Shown here piece after piece: positions 42,817 through 42,922 of a stretch of DNA of 42,922 bases. The notes beneath the pieces are model-generated. The model saw only the letters and a program-made list of their open reading frames with translations, was not told where the DNA came from and made no database searches. The stretch's first letter is position 1, and each line of letters starts with the position of its first letter. The position numbers and the translations under genes were made by a program. This stretch comes from Solimonas sp. SE-A11. GTDB lineage: Bacteria; Pseudomonadota; Gammaproteobacteria; Nevskiales; Nevskiaceae. The stretch is from positions 1 through 42,922 of the forward strand of contig NZ_JAUASX010000029.1 in NCBI RefSeq assembly GCF_030345715.1, given 5' to 3'.

Positions 42817-42922
42817 TTAAGGGGTCGCCAGTTCGGTCTGTTGGAGGAGGAGTTCGTCTCGACGCCTGGCATTGAGGATCACCAGGAGTTTGCGCATGCA
42901 GGCGACCAGGGCGACCTTGCCG
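42817..42922 (-). mobile_element. IS110-family transposase, 3' end (partial)
   Basis: The right edge codes, on the minus strand, for the last 34 residues of a transposase, including GKVALVACMRKLLVILN and a short tail, then TAA at 42817-42819. The VAL-ACMRKLL-ILN pattern is the C-terminus of IS110/IS1111 transposases. The rest lies outside the window. Confidence 0.8.

Overview
The window looks like a chromosome segment of a high-GC gammaproteobacterium, most likely Pseudomonas or a close relative. The right-hand genes (a Fur-boxed siderophore receptor, a Kef-type K+/H+ antiporter, YceI, an OFA-type MFS carrier, TetR/LysR/AraC regulators) are GC-rich and read like ordinary pseudomonad chromosome. 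The genus is inferred from gene content, not from a marker gene.

Positions 1 to about 23,460 are an accessory island with lower and uneven GC. From the left it holds: IS21-like repeat remnants flanking a DNA helicase IV-like protein with an embedded PD-(D/E)XK-like domain (80-2554); a PPP-family phosphatase with a changed core motif (2802-3764); a complete, translationally coupled Tn7-like operon tnsA-tnsB-tnsC-tniQ/tnsD on the minus strand (9897-3835); a two-gene ubiquitin-like operon with two ubiquitin-like domains fused to an E2-like domain plus a JAB-E1 fusion (12247-9990); an XRE regulator with an ImmA/IrrE peptidase (12662-13542); a HAD-phosphoribosyltransferase fusion coupled to a DprA/SMF protein (13611-15862); an AT-richer Ser/Thr kinase and TPR pair (16043-18736); a broken SDR gene (18793-19175); a three-gene minus-strand operon of a small unknown protein, an M48-like metallopeptidase and a dCTP deaminase (21626-19192); a double-AbrB/MraZ-like protein (21858-22379); and a NYN-domain RNase (23092-22427). 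Most modules match the architecture of anti-phage or conflict systems, so this reads as a defence island carried by, or grown around, a Tn7-like transposon.

The island's right edge falls inside a VOC/PhnB-like gene whose last part is foreign (about 23,460). The left edge lies outside the window. From there to about 42,770 the chromosome holds a YciI-YciI-MAPEG-VOC operon (the MAPEG gene is frameshifted), a divergent run of small stress or unknown-function genes ending in yceI with a strong terminator, a Kef antiporter, an AraC regulator, a secreted PHB-depolymerase-like esterase, a Fur-regulated TonB receptor, quinone oxidoreductase and SRPBCC genes, a LysR/SDR divergent pair, cytochrome P450, a DUF924 protein, an MFS carrier, and a metallo-beta-lactamase-fold lipoprotein divergent from a TetR regulator with a perfect 16-bp palindrome between them. 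The right edge cuts into an IS110-family transposase.

The best candidates for under-described biology are the HAD-PRTase/DprA pair, the dCTP deaminase/M48 peptidase operon, the ubiquitin-like E2 plus JAB-E1 operon, and the kinase/TPR pair. All functional assignments come from motifs read by eye; no database search was run.
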